From assembly GCA_023393015.1 (NCBI GenBank), contig JAEWMY010000042.1, positions 1 to 64,000 of the forward strand: DNA of 64,000 nucleotides, given 5' to 3'. The notes beneath the pieces were generated by a model. That model worked only from the letters and a program-made list of their open reading frames with translations. It was not told where the DNA came from and did no database searches. The stretch's first letter is position 1. Each line of letters opens with the position of its first letter. Shown here one piece after another: positions 17,821 through 26,227 of the stretch. The position numbers and the translations under genes are program-made. The stretch comes from Spirochaetota bacterium. GTDB taxonomy: Bacteria > Spirochaetota > Spirochaetia > Treponematales > Treponemataceae.

Positions 17821-18687
17821 ATGAACGCCGATACACAACGGGACCGAAGCGGCCAAAACTACGAAACGGCGATCGGAAGGTTCGTCGTGGGCTACAACAA
17901 GAGCGTAATCCTGAATTCGGTTACGACGCACTCGCTCGAGATTCTCGACGAGGCCATGGGACAAGTCGAACGCGGCCTCGAGACGATAGTGAGCGCGTTC
18001 GAGGAAATGCGCGCTTCGAGCGAGGCGACGTCGGAAAACACGAAAAGCATCGACCGGACGATGGGCGAGGTTCTCTCCAAGAACGCGGCGATGGACGTCG
18101 AGATCGAGCGGCGCATGGAGGAAATCAAGGCCGCGTCCGACAACGCGCGATCGCTGGCGCGGCTCTTCGCCGAGCTCGGGGAAAAGACGGAAAACGTCGC
18201 GGGCATGACCGGCGCCATCAAGGACGTCTCCGACCGCACGGGCATCCTCGCGATCAACGCCTCGATCGAGGCCGCGCGCGCGGGAACCGTCGGCCGCGGC
18301 TTTCGGGTGATCGCGAACGAGGTCCGGTCCCTCGCGGTGCAAACGGGGGAGTTCGCCCGCAGCATCGAGGCGAATGTCGGCGAATTCCGCAAGGCCGTGA
18401 GGGCGATCGACGCGCGCATGAACGAATTCACCGCGCTCTTTTCGCGCTTCGGCGATTCGTTCGGCGCGATCCTCGAGCGCTTCGCGGAAAGCGCGAAGGA
18501 CCTGAGCGACGCCGGGGATTCGCTTTCCGGCATAACCTCCTCCATACGCGAGGAGGCGCTCGCGCTCAACGACGGCCTCGCCTCGCTTGAGCGCGTTAAC
18601 GACTCCATGCATGACACGCACGTCGTTCTCGAGGTATTGCAGAGAAGCCACGCGAGCCTCGACCGACTGCTCGACAGGGAAGAATGA
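17821..18687 (+). CDS. Cytoplasmic methyl-accepting chemotaxis protein (ODP partner)
   Basis: This 288-residue, almost entirely helical protein has no signal peptide, no transmembrane segment and no recognisable ligand-binding domain. The hairpin tip that contacts CheA and CheW is clear: IKDVSDRTGILAINASIEAARAG then GRGFRVIANEVRSLA. GAGGAGG precedes the ATG at 17821, 16 bases after the ODP stop. It should transmit a signal from the ODP protein to the CheA-CheW array, which would make the operon a soluble redox or oxygen taxis module. A rho-independent terminator closes the operon at 18748. Confidence 0.9.
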   Translation: MNADTQRDRSGQNYETAIGRFVVGYNKSVILNSVTTHSLEILDEAMGQVERGLETIVSAFEEMRASSEATSENTKSIDRTMGEVLSKNAAMDVEIERRMEEIKAASDNARSLARLFAELGEKTENVAGMTGAIKDVSDRTGILAINASIEAARAGTVGRGFRVIANEVRSLAVQTGEFARSIEANVGEFRKAVRAIDARMNEFTALFSRFGDSFGAILERFAESAKDLSDAGDSLSGITSSIREEALALNDGLASLERVNDSMHDTHVVLEVLQRSHASLDRLLDREE

Positions 18688-18747
18688 CGCTCCCGATTGA
18701 CACGCCGTTCGCCGCATGCTATAAGGCAGATATGGCAGAAAACGCAA

Positions 18748-18789
18748 AGAGGTGTAGATAGTCGTCTATGCCTCTTTTTTTTGTTTTTT
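18748..18789 (+). terminator. Intrinsic terminator of the ODP-chemoreceptor operon
   Basis: An 11-bp stem (AGAGGTGTAGA with TCTATGCCTCT, two G-T pairs) with a 6-base loop is followed by a run of T interrupted once by G. It begins 60 bases after the chemoreceptor stop. Confidence 0.88.
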
Positions 18790-18861
18790 GCCGACGATGT
18801 GCTAGTCTTTACTACGCCTTGCCCGCACGGGTCAGGCATTTTGAATAGTGAGGTTTTTGTT

Positions 18862-19524
18862 ATGAAGAAACTGACCACCCTTCTCCTTCTGCTTGTTGTC
18901 GCCGCGACGATGGCGTTCGCCCTCCCGGTAAGCTTCAAGGCCTATGCCGACGCCGAGACGAGCGATCTCCTGCTCGAGGATGCCGATTTCGGACTTGGCG
19001 TGGATCTCGGCGTCGAGGCCACCTTCGGCGAGACCGGTTTTTCCGCGTCCGTCGAGGTTAACTCGATCGTCATGCCCGACTTCTCCTTCGAGACGGTTAC
19101 CGGCGAGATCGTGTACGCCTTCAACAAGTTCGACGTGGACTTCGAGATCAGCAACGAGAACGTCTTCGACATCAACGACGATACCGAAGAAGACCTGACC
19201 GGCGTCGTCGCCCTCGACGCGACTTGGAAGATCGTCAACGCCGGACTCGAGTTCTACTACACCCCCGAAACCGCGTTCGACGTCTATGCCGGACCCGTTT
19301 ACTCGATGGAGCTCGGCCCGGGAACCCTCGACCTCTCCGCTACCGCCTACCTCCTCATCCACCCCGACTTCAAGCTCGGCAACATCGAGGGCGAGGCGAA
19401 GTACACCATGGGCTTCGACGCCCTTGAAGTCTATGCCGGAGTCCTTCCCGTGCTGTACGAAAACTTCGAAGAAGACCGCGAACTCGCGCTCTCCATCGAG
19501 TTTGGCGTAAGCTACGCGTTCTAA
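18862..19524 (+). CDS. Small outer-membrane beta-barrel-type protein
   Basis: This 220-residue protein starts MKKLTTLLLLLVVAATMAFA (signal peptide). It continues as short alternating beta strands rich in Glu, Asp, Tyr and Phe, ending IEFGVSYAF with the terminal Phe typical of outer-membrane barrels. It is strongly acidic. The ATG at 18862 is preceded by GTGAGG and starts the signal peptide, so the longer frame is not used. Terminators on both sides make it a single-gene unit. I cannot assign a family; a small eight-to-ten-strand barrel is likely. Confidence 0.65.
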   Translation: MKKLTTLLLLLVVAATMAFALPVSFKAYADAETSDLLLEDADFGLGVDLGVEATFGETGFSASVEVNSIVMPDFSFETVTGEIVYAFNKFDVDFEISNENVFDINDDTEEDLTGVVALDATWKIVNAGLEFYYTPETAFDVYAGPVYSMELGPGTLDLSATAYLLIHPDFKLGNIEGEAKYTMGFDALEVYAGVLPVLYENFEEDRELALSIEFGVSYAF

Positions 19525-19596
19525 GGATTCGTTAATCGCTCGCAGAGCCTAAAGTTCGTCGGGGCTTCCGTCCCGGGGGACATACGCTCTCGTCGC

Positions 19597-19643
19597 GCGC
19601 CGGTTACTCGCGGCTTCCGCCCGGGCGACCGGCGCTTTTTTTT
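19597..19643 (+). terminator. Intrinsic terminator after the small barrel gene
   Basis: A 9-bp stem (GCGCCGGTT with GACCGGCGC) with a 21-base GC-rich loop is followed by eight T. It lies about 70 bases after the stop at 19524. Confidence 0.75.
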
Positions 19644-19665
19644 GGAAATCAAACCGCCCCGGCGG

Positions 19666-20280
19666 TCAGAACTTCTTTCCGCCGGAACCGACCGTATGCT
19701 CGTCGATAACGCGAACGGCGCTTCGCTTTCCCGAGGCATCGCGGATGGCGAAGGCATACACGTGGACGTACCGGGCCGACTCGTATGTCTTGGCGTCCGG
19801 TGCCCGCTCGGGTCCTTCCTTTACGAGCTCGAGGGAATCGCGGTCGTGCACCGCGCGAAACACCTCGTTGAGGTTCAGCTTTCCGTCCGTAACGAGCGCG
19901 GTGAACGCCGCGGCCTCTCCCGCCTTGAGCGTACCGTGTACGGTCGACACGGCGACGACGGTGCCGTCCGCGCCGAGAAACTCGGTGTACGCGAGAAAGG
20001 CGTAGTCTTCCACCGAAAAGGCCTTCCCGCTCGCGCTCCGTATCACGTAGTCGACGTACTGGTTTTTCGCCTTCGCGACAGGTCCCACGCGGACCCCGGT
20101 CGCGGCGTTATGGATGCTTACGTCCTGCGTCTCCGCACCCGCGTCGCCGGAACCCGCGCCGGCGGCGAAACCGGTGCCGTCCACGAATCGGTCATAGAGC
20201 GCCTTCTGACCGGCGCTTTGCGAATGCGCCGCCCCGAGGGCAAACGCCGCGAGAACGAACGAATATACGATGCGTTTCAT
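19666..20280 (-). CDS. Secreted protein of unknown function
   Basis: This 204-residue protein has a signal peptide (MKRIVYSFVLAAFALGAAHS). The mature part has two beta-rich segments with no family I recognise. Central motifs are YVDYVIRSASGKAFSVEDYAFLAYTEF and VHVYAFAIRDASGKRSAVRVIDEHTVG. The repeated (I/A)RxASGK phrase hints at an internal duplication. It ends 23 bases from the terminator of the convergent barrel gene. The ATG is preceded by AAGGAG. Confidence 0.6.
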   Translation of the reverse strand: MKRIVYSFVLAAFALGAAHSQSAGQKALYDRFVDGTGFAAGAGSGDAGAETQDVSIHNAATGVRVGPVAKAKNQYVDYVIRSASGKAFSVEDYAFLAYTEFLGADGTVVAVSTVHGTLKAGEAAAFTALVTDGKLNLNEVFRAVHDRDSLELVKEGPERAPDAKTYESARYVHVYAFAIRDASGKRSAVRVIDEHTVGSGGKKF

Positions 20281-20357
20281 GGATACTCCTTGTCATGAAT
20301 CATAACTCGTGAAAGTATACACCACAAAACGGGTTTCTTGTCCGCCGGCGGACGCGT

Positions 20358-20585
20358 TCAGAACAGGGACGCGCCGTTGAGCCCCGACAGTATCAGGACG
20401 ACACCGGCCAGGACGGGAACGATCACGTACCCGAAAAAGTGAAGCGTGTTACCGGCTTTATCGCCGAAACGCCGTTTCATCGGCTCGAGTTTCCTGAAAT
20501 ACTCGGGTTTCTTCTTTCTCATAACGGCCGAGAACACCCCATAGCAGAGCGCGACCGCTCCGATCGCGATAGTCATACCATTCAT
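20358..20585 (-). CDS. Small two-TM membrane protein
   Basis: This 75-residue protein has a hydrophobic N-terminal segment (about 5-21), a charged central loop (RKKKPEYFRKLEPMKRRFGDKAGN) and a second hydrophobic segment (about 48-68). GGGAGGAA lies 5 bases before the ATG, supporting translation. No homologue family is recognised. It is 22 bases downstream of a tiny lipoprotein gene in the same direction, so the two are probably an operon. Confidence 0.6.
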   Translation of the reverse strand: MNGMTIAIGAVALCYGVFSAVMRKKKPEYFRKLEPMKRRFGDKAGNTLHFFGYVIVPVLAGVVLILSGLNGASLF

Positions 20586-20607
20586 GACGGTTCCTCCCTA
20601 TTTGATA

Positions 20608-20718
20608 TTACCATGGTTCGTATATATAGGAACCGGAATAGGAGAACGAGCAGGACGTAACCGCTAGCGCGATAACCGCGAAAATCCCTAAAAGCGCGAA
20701 ACTCACTGACCTTTTCAT
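20608..20718 (-). CDS. Tiny (36 aa) putative lipoprotein
   Basis: A short reading frame translates as MKRSVSFALLGIFAVIALAV followed by TSCSFSYSGSYIYEPW and stop. It has a positively charged start, a hydrophobic core and a lipobox-like VTSC, so the mature lipopeptide would be only 14 residues, rich in Ser and Tyr. GGGAG lies 6 bases before the ATG. A TATAGT box is present roughly 60 bases upstream on the same strand. It resembles entericidin-type micro-lipoproteins in layout but not in sequence. The next gene follows after 22 bases. Confidence 0.5.
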   Translation of the reverse strand: MKRSVSFALLGIFAVIALAVTSCSFSYSGSYIYEPW

Positions 20719-20966
20719 ACTACGCTCCCTTACGATGGAATCATCCTCATGCCAAGATTCGCGCATTAGGATTGTCGCTACTATACAGCGCGCGATCAGG
20801 AGAATTCCAACAAAAGAAACCGTGATAGACGAAAGTTTACTATTTTTGCGATCGACAAGTAACGACAGTGAGGGGTTAATGGATTATTTGGATTTTTTTC
20901 ACGAGATGCCGAAACAAGATTCGAGGTCGGGCAAAGAGACCGCGTCCACACACGTATCCATTCGCG
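20719..20966. other. Intergenic region, no convincing gene
   Basis: This AT-richer stretch lies between the tiny lipoprotein start and the phosphatase stop. A minus-strand TATAGT near 20776 is a candidate promoter element for the tiny lipoprotein. A plus-strand frame of 86 codons (20735-20995) lacks a ribosome-binding site and family resemblance and is not called. Confidence 0.35.
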
Positions 20967-21566
20967 TTACCGTATGTCGCGACCATCCACGATAATTACC
21001 TGACAATTCCCGAGGGGATTATCCGTCATGAAACCATAATCGAAACGATCGAGAATCGCGGGAAGGCCCGCGCGCAACAGCCCGCCATGGGTGACACACA
21101 GGACGTTCGAGACCCGCGCGCGGGCAGCTTTCGTTTGGCGGCGTTCGTCGACAAGGCCGAGAACGAATCGGCGAAACCGCGCCTGTATCTCGGCATACGA
21201 TTCGCCGCCTGCGATTCGAACGTCATGGTTGCGCGCGTCCCTCCAGAGCTCGGCTACCCGGAAATACTCGCCCCACGCGAGGTCGTCGGTTCTTCCCTCG
21301 AGGACGCCGACGTCATACTCGCGCAGGGCCTCCGTCACGATTACGGACCCGGCGGAAAGCCTCCGCCCGACGATGTCGGCCGTTTGCCGCGCGCGAAGAA
21401 GCGGGCTTGAGTACACGCGGGCGAACGAAACGCCGGCAAGCGACGATGCGAGAGCCTCGGCTTGATCGACGCCTTTTTCAGTCAGCGGGTGCCCGCACCC
21501 CCGATTCGAAAACGCCCGGAGGATATTCGCCTCGCTTTCACCGTGCCGCGCGAAATAGATTTCCAT
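20967..21566 (-). CDS. Histidine phosphatase family protein (phosphoglycerate mutase-like)
   Basis: This 199-residue protein opens with the catalytic EIYFARHGESEAN motif (RHG with the phospho-accepting His). It also has the usual LTEKGVDQAEALA and SSPLLRARQTAD segments, a central REYDVGVLEGR and the second catalytic His in VLCVTHGGLLRAG. The family includes cofactor-dependent phosphoglycerate mutases, alpha-ribazole phosphatase and broad small-molecule phosphatases. The substrate is not readable. GGAGGG lies about 12 bases before the ATG at 21566; two earlier in-frame ATGs would only add a non-conserved leader. Confidence 0.88.
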   Translation of the reverse strand: MEIYFARHGESEANILRAFSNRGCGHPLTEKGVDQAEALASSLAGVSFARVYSSPLLRARQTADIVGRRLSAGSVIVTEALREYDVGVLEGRTDDLAWGEYFRVAELWRDARNHDVRIAGGESYAEIQARFRRFVLGLVDERRQTKAARARVSNVLCVTHGGLLRAGLPAILDRFDYGFMTDNPLGNCQVIIVDGRDIR

Positions 21567-21644
21567 GCTTCGATCGGCCCTCCCCGGCGCTTCCATAATA
21601 CTGCACCGGGGAAGGGCCGCTCGCAAGCTTTTTTTACCTGGTTT

Positions 21645-22676
21645 TTAGAATCTTCGCTCGAACGACCACGCGACCGGCTCGAAGTACCTGAGCCAGAAGG
21701 CGCGGGCCTCCGGATTATGGGTTTCGCAATCCACCGATACGAGCGTTTTATCACGCGCTATCCCTTCGTCTACGAGCGACGCGAGAAGCCGCTCGCCGAC
21801 CCCGAGACCGCGCGCCGAAGGATCGACCCAGAGGCCGCAAATCGCGAGCGTACCGGGATCGTGCACGAACCAGCTCACGTCGAATCCGGGAGGCGCGGCC
21901 TTGATAAACCCGACGAGACCGCCGCCTGACCGCTCGGCGACGACCGTACGCGCGTCGGTCCGACTGATCCACTCAGCCCAGTCCTCCGCGCTCGAACCTC
22001 GCGCATCGGGCATGAGCACCGGCGGCTCGGCGATATGAACGGCGAGCCGCGCGTCAAGCAGGGAAAGATCGCGGGCGTCGCGCGCCTCCGCGGGTCTGAC
22101 GACGACAGTCGCCCCTTTCCCGCCTCGCGCGCCGGTTGCCCGGCTTGCGAGTGCCTCCCGCAAGTCCGACGCGGGTCGCGCCGCGTCGAGGACGATCCCG
22201 CCCCACCCCAACAGGGAAAACTCCCGAAGCCCGGCGCGCGACGAGGCCGGCACGCCGACGGCGTGGACGCCAAGCCGAGCGCGACCGAGGTCGGAAAGCA
22301 TGCGGCGAACGAGCGGACTCACGAGCCGCGACATGTGGCGCGCGCGCGACTCCCCGCTTTCCGCCTCCTCTGTCGTTTCGATCGCCTCGGGCGTTTCGTC
22401 GCGTACCCCCCAGCACCAGTCCGGGGTAAGCGCGCCGGGACCCAGGTTCCGGAAGTCGTCGAGACGGAACCATCCGAGAAACGACTTGAGCTCGCCGTCC
22501 TCCTCGAGGCCGTAGACGGCGCCCTCGTTCGCCATCCATTCGATGCGTGGAACGAAGTCCTCGACGGCGCGGGCCGGAAGCCAGGGAAGCGACGCGACCA
22601 GGCTTCGGTGAGCGGACGCGGCGATATCGGCCGCGCGACGGATCTCGGCGGCATTCTTGATAATGAAAATATTCAC
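21645..22676 (-). CDS. Double-domain GNAT N-acetyltransferase
   Basis: This 343-residue protein appears to hold two GNAT folds. The N-terminal one (about 1-165) looks degenerate. The C-terminal one (about 190-343) has TLAICGLWVDPSARGLGVGERLLASLVDEG, which contains the acetyl-CoA pyrophosphate-binding R/Q-x-x-G-x-G/A loop, then DCETHNPEARAFWLRYFEP. It should transfer an acetyl group to an amine; the acceptor is unknown. It follows the phosphatase gene in orientation but is upstream of it, with 78 bases between. Confidence 0.82.
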   Translation of the reverse strand: MNIFIIKNAAEIRRAADIAASAHRSLVASLPWLPARAVEDFVPRIEWMANEGAVYGLEEDGELKSFLGWFRLDDFRNLGPGALTPDWCWGVRDETPEAIETTEEAESGESRARHMSRLVSPLVRRMLSDLGRARLGVHAVGVPASSRAGLREFSLLGWGGIVLDAARPASDLREALASRATGARGGKGATVVVRPAEARDARDLSLLDARLAVHIAEPPVLMPDARGSSAEDWAEWISRTDARTVVAERSGGGLVGFIKAAPPGFDVSWFVHDPGTLAICGLWVDPSARGLGVGERLLASLVDEGIARDKTLVSVDCETHNPEARAFWLRYFEPVAWSFERRF

Positions 22677-22859
22677 GGATCAACTCCTTGGTTGACCGTT
22701 CCTGTGCGTAGGTGTTTTTTTTAGCGCGGGAAAGAGACCGAAGAAAAGACGGGAACGGTCAGACGGCTTTTTTCGAAACCCCTCGCCGCGTCACTGACAA
22801 CACTCCGAACATGTATGACCTCCCGATGCGATTTGATTCAACTCGATTTCACGGACATT

Positions 22860-23510
22860 TTATACCCGTTTCCCGCCAGTGCGCAAGCGGAAAGCCCGTT
22901 TTACGAGACGGACGGCGACCAGTATCAGGCCTACAATACACGCGTACGGCAGCAAGAACAGCAAAACCGGAACGATCGACTCGAGACTCGTCTTGAGCGC
23001 CTCGGAGGCGTGCTCCGTCCCGAGCAGGAAGGATTCGTAAAAACCTATCTCGCGCTCCACCGAGATGCGCACGTAGGAATACACGGTCCCGTCGCCAGAC
23101 ACCTCGCCCCTCTTGACCGATTCTCCGTCCGTCGTGCGGGCGTAAAGATACGTCGATTCAATCTTGTACGCGGACCGTAAGTATTCCACGTAGGGCAAGA
23201 AGCGCGAGGACGGCAACTTCACCGAAATCGAACCGCTCACGCTGAGGCTGTCTTCGTTCGACCAGCTCTCGCTTTCGACCGTCGCCTCGAAACGTTCCAG
23301 GTTACTGTAGATCTCGTCTCGAAACGCGTTTTGGTCTTCGCTTATGACCGAAAGGTTCGCGCTCTTTACCGTGTCGTCGCGTTCGAGCAGTGAGGTAGCC
23401 GCCGCGCCGCCTTGCGCCTCTTTTTGCGAGCACGAAGACAAGGCCCCTGCCGCGAGGGCCAGAAGGATGACGGGAATAATCGGAATCCGCGGACATTTGT
23501 TACTGGTCAT
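22860..23510 (-). CDS. DUF4349-like membrane lipoprotein
   Basis: This 216-residue protein has a lipoprotein signal (ALAAGALSSC, Cys27). A beta-alpha domain follows with VKSANLSVISEDQNAFRDEIYSNLERF and SGSISVKLPSSRFLPYVEYLRS, and a C-terminal transmembrane segment (about 178-201) ends in basic residues. This layout matches DUF4349 proteins, although the long coiled coil usual in that family is short here. The function is unknown. The gene is 11 bases downstream of the 7TM-GGDEF gene (23522-25153), so the two are probably cotranscribed. Confidence 0.7.
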   Translation of the reverse strand: MTSNKCPRIPIIPVILLALAAGALSSCSQKEAQGGAAATSLLERDDTVKSANLSVISEDQNAFRDEIYSNLERFEATVESESWSNEDSLSVSGSISVKLPSSRFLPYVEYLRSAYKIESTYLYARTTDGESVKRGEVSGDGTVYSYVRISVEREIGFYESFLLGTEHASEALKTSLESIVPVLLFLLPYACIVGLILVAVRLVKRAFRLRTGGKRV

Positions 23511-23521
23511 ATACGCCCCCC

Positions 23522-25153
23522 TTACACCGTTTCATGGCATTCGATGCCGTTTCGGCCGTTTCGCTTCGCCCGGTACAGGGCCTGATCCGCCTGGGAAAGG
23601 CAGCGCGACACGCTCGCGCCGTCGCCGGGTCGGGCTACCGAGATGCCGACGCTGACGGTAACCGGGGTATTGACGCCGCCCGACGATATGCTGATCGCGG
23701 ACACCTCGCGCTTGAGACGCTCCGAGAAGGCGAGGCATTCCTTTATTCCGGTATCCGGCAGGCACACGCAGAACTCGTCGCCGCCGTACCGGCCAGCCAC
23801 GTCCCGCTCCCGCAAGGCGGACTGGACGCGCCGCGACACGGAACGGAGAATCGTGTCGCCCGCGTCGTGTCCGAAGGTGTCGTTGATGTCCTTGAACCGG
23901 TCCAGGTCGAACATCATGAAGGCGCATTCGCGCCCGCAATCGATCGATGAACGCAGGGAATTCGCCGCGAGCTCCTCCCAATAGGCCCGGTTGTTGAGCT
24001 CGGTCAGACCGTCGATCAGAGCCTTCTTTTTCAGGCTTTCCAGGTACTCCCGCTCCCGCGTCACGTCGCGGAAGATATACGCGTTCCCGAGCACGCGTCC
24101 GCGCCCGTCCATGACCGGCACGTTCTTGATCTCGTATCGCGTCCCGGTCGCCGCGGACGCCGCGGACGCAGCGTCCTTTCGTCTCCGTTTGTCCGCGGGA
24201 ACGCGCTTCCCGGCGGCCCCGCCTTCCGCGCCGGCGACCCGGCTCTCGCGCGAATAATCCCGCACGTCGTTTTCCCCCGGCAGGAATCCCGAAAGACAGG
24301 GAACGGCCGCCGCGAACGCGAGTCCCCGAGCGTCGCGCGCTAACTCCGGAAAAAGTCTCCGCGCCGCATCGTTGTACTCGGCTATCGTGTCGGGCTTGCT
24401 CGTCACGATGACCGCCTCGCGCATCGACGAGAAAACGAGGTCACGCGCCCTCTGCCCGAGCTCGAGCAGACCCGTCCGCTGGATGCCGTAGACCATGAGG
24501 TTGCTGCACAAGAGGGCCGAAACCGGGCTCGGGTCGAGATGCCAGGGAACGATCTCGAACAGGTAGAGCATGATGCTTATGAGCGGAAAGACCGTCGTCG
24601 ACGCGAGCACGTACAGCCGCTTGTGCTCGATCCCCCTCGGGGTCGCGAGGAGCCGGACGTATACGAGAAGGGCCGCGAGACAGGAAACGATGAACGACGT
24701 CATGTGCGCGGCGTATAACGGACCTTTGGAAAGCGACGACGTGGGAAACGGCCCCGTCGCGTCCGTGCCGATCGAGGAATAGAAAAGGCCGTGAAGGGCG
24801 TTCGTCTGCACCGCGGCGAAGGCGAGGATGCCGACCGCGAGGGGAACGCGCAGGAACTTTCCGTACGAGCGGTTCAGTCCCGAAAACTCGATGGCGATCC
24901 GCAGGATGAGATACGGCATGAACGCGAGACCCGCGTACTGCACGCGGAGCCACGCGAAGGTCCACTCGGGATCTCCCGAAAGAATCTCGAATCCGTATCC
25001 CGTGGAATACAAGGCCGCCGCGGCCATCAACAAAACAAGGGCCGGCCCCACCTTCCTCGGTCGAATCTTCCGGAACGTGTACAGGGAAAGCAGGGTCGCG
25101 TAGAGCGCGCACGAAAACAACAACGCGGAGACGACGTAGTTCAGCGGTATCAT
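23522..25153 (-). CDS. 7TM sensor-PAS-diguanylate cyclase
   Basis: This 543-residue protein starts with the His-kinase-7TM sensor (about 1-220, with FAWLRVQYAGLAFMPYLIL). A PAS domain (about 225-370) is interrupted by a basic, alanine-rich insert near 300-325. The C-terminal GGDEF domain has DGLTELNNRAYWEEL, FDLDRFKDINDTFGHDAGD and RYGGDEFCVCLPD. The active-site residues for cyclic-di-GMP synthesis are intact. The same 7TM class is fused to a histidine kinase at 12704, so one type of input serves two output systems. GGGAGG lies 5 bases before the ATG. Confidence 0.9.
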   Translation of the reverse strand: MIPLNYVVSALLFSCALYATLLSLYTFRKIRPRKVGPALVLLMAAAALYSTGYGFEILSGDPEWTFAWLRVQYAGLAFMPYLILRIAIEFSGLNRSYGKFLRVPLAVGILAFAAVQTNALHGLFYSSIGTDATGPFPTSSLSKGPLYAAHMTSFIVSCLAALLVYVRLLATPRGIEHKRLYVLASTTVFPLISIMLYLFEIVPWHLDPSPVSALLCSNLMVYGIQRTGLLELGQRARDLVFSSMREAVIVTSKPDTIAEYNDAARRLFPELARDARGLAFAAAVPCLSGFLPGENDVRDYSRESRVAGAEGGAAGKRVPADKRRRKDAASAASAATGTRYEIKNVPVMDGRGRVLGNAYIFRDVTREREYLESLKKKALIDGLTELNNRAYWEELAANSLRSSIDCGRECAFMMFDLDRFKDINDTFGHDAGDTILRSVSRRVQSALRERDVAGRYGGDEFCVCLPDTGIKECLAFSERLKREVSAISISSGGVNTPVTVSVGISVARPGDGASVSRCLSQADQALYRAKRNGRNGIECHETV

Positions 25154-25315
25154 GGAAGCTCCCTCCGGTTACTCCGCCGACAGTATAGCACACATCGCCG
25201 CGACGCCGCGGAAAAAGAAAAGGGACCGAAGCCGAACGCGCCACGATCCGCGAACGTCCCCGTTCGGAGCTCCCTCACGCGAAGGCCCCTGCCCGCGCGC
25301 GATCGGGACCCGCCG

Positions 25316-26227
25316 TCATTTCGCCCGTCGCACGGTGCGCAGGCCGACGTCGCGGAAGGGGAAATAGTATTCCGGGTTGTTGATGTTCTGCCGGTAATAA
25401 AAGACGCCGAAGGTGTCGGAGGCGAACGAGCCGCCGCGCCAGATGCGGTTGCTCGTCTGCAGGGCCGACCCTTTCGTCCGCGCCGAGGTAATGACGGGCT
25501 TGAACGTCTCGGTGCAGAACTCGTTCACGTTCCCGCTCATGTCGTACAGGCCGAGCTCGTTCGGACGCAAAAGGCCCACCGGATGAATCGCGTTTCCCGA
25601 GTTCTTCGCGAACCAGCCGACCTCGAAGGGGTCGTCCGACCCCGCGTACGCGAGGCCGCGTCCGAGCGACCCGCCCCGCGCCGCGTATTCCCACTCCTCG
25701 AACGTCGGCATGCGGTACCCGTCCGCGCCCTCGACGACACCCCACGTTTGCAGATCATAGCACGGAGCGAATCCGTTAACCTCGCTCAGCACGTTGCAAA
25801 AGAGCGCCGTTCCGTACCAGCTGATATTGCTCGCGGGCCTGTTCGCCGCGTCCTCGAGGCAGGCGACGGCCGCGTCGGACGCCGCTACCAGCGAGTCGGC
25901 GTTCTGCCCCATCTCGAGGATGACGTCGTAATACTGCGGGAAAAGCCCTACCCGCGGCACGATCTTGCCGTTTTCGAGCGCCACGTATTTTTTCCCGAGC
26001 GCTACGTTGATGATTTTCGCCATCGTTCCCCAGGTGATCTCGTGCGTCGAAACGTATAGATCCCCGACCGTCGCCTCGTATCGAGCGCAGTCGTCGTCGT
26101 TCCCGATCGTAACCGTCCCGCCCGCGACGAGCGTCTCGCCGAAAGAAATCGCATCATGCCGTGCCGAGCAGGAAGTCATAATCGCCGCGATGAGAGTCAA
26201 TACTATCAGTGTTTTCGCGTTTTTCAT
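25316..26227 (-). CDS. SUMF1/FGE-sulfatase-type lipoprotein
   Basis: This 303-residue protein is a lipoprotein (lipobox MTSC at about 17-20). It carries the formylglycine-generating-enzyme (FGE/SUMF1) fold: ISFGETLVAGGTVTIGNDDD at the start, STHEITWGTMAKI, RMPTFEEWEYAARGG (R-L-P-T-E-x-E-W-E-x-A-A-R-G type), GLYDMSGNVNEFC, and IWRGGSFAS near the end. The paired active-site cysteines of true FGE are not evident in the expected C-terminal region. A structural or binding role, as in many bacterial FGE-like lipoproteins, is therefore more likely than formylglycine synthesis. It overlaps the upstream gene by ATGA. Confidence 0.85.
   Translation of the reverse strand: MKNAKTLIVLTLIAAIMTSCSARHDAISFGETLVAGGTVTIGNDDDCARYEATVGDLYVSTHEITWGTMAKIINVALGKKYVALENGKIVPRVGLFPQYYDVILEMGQNADSLVAASDAAVACLEDAANRPASNISWYGTALFCNVLSEVNGFAPCYDLQTWGVVEGADGYRMPTFEEWEYAARGGSLGRGLAYAGSDDPFEVGWFAKNSGNAIHPVGLLRPNELGLYDMSGNVNEFCTETFKPVITSARTKGSALQTSNRIWRGGSFASDTFGVFYYRQNINNPEYYFPFRDVGLRTVRRAK

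Noticed and set aside
20735..20995. 86-codon plus-strand frame in AT-richer DNA
   Set aside because: No ribosome-binding site or family resemblance, and it overlaps the end of the phosphatase gene.
25316..26227. Active formylglycine-generating enzyme
   Set aside because: The fold matches, but the paired active-site cysteines are not evident and no sulfatase gene is nearby; a binding or structural lipoprotein is more likely.
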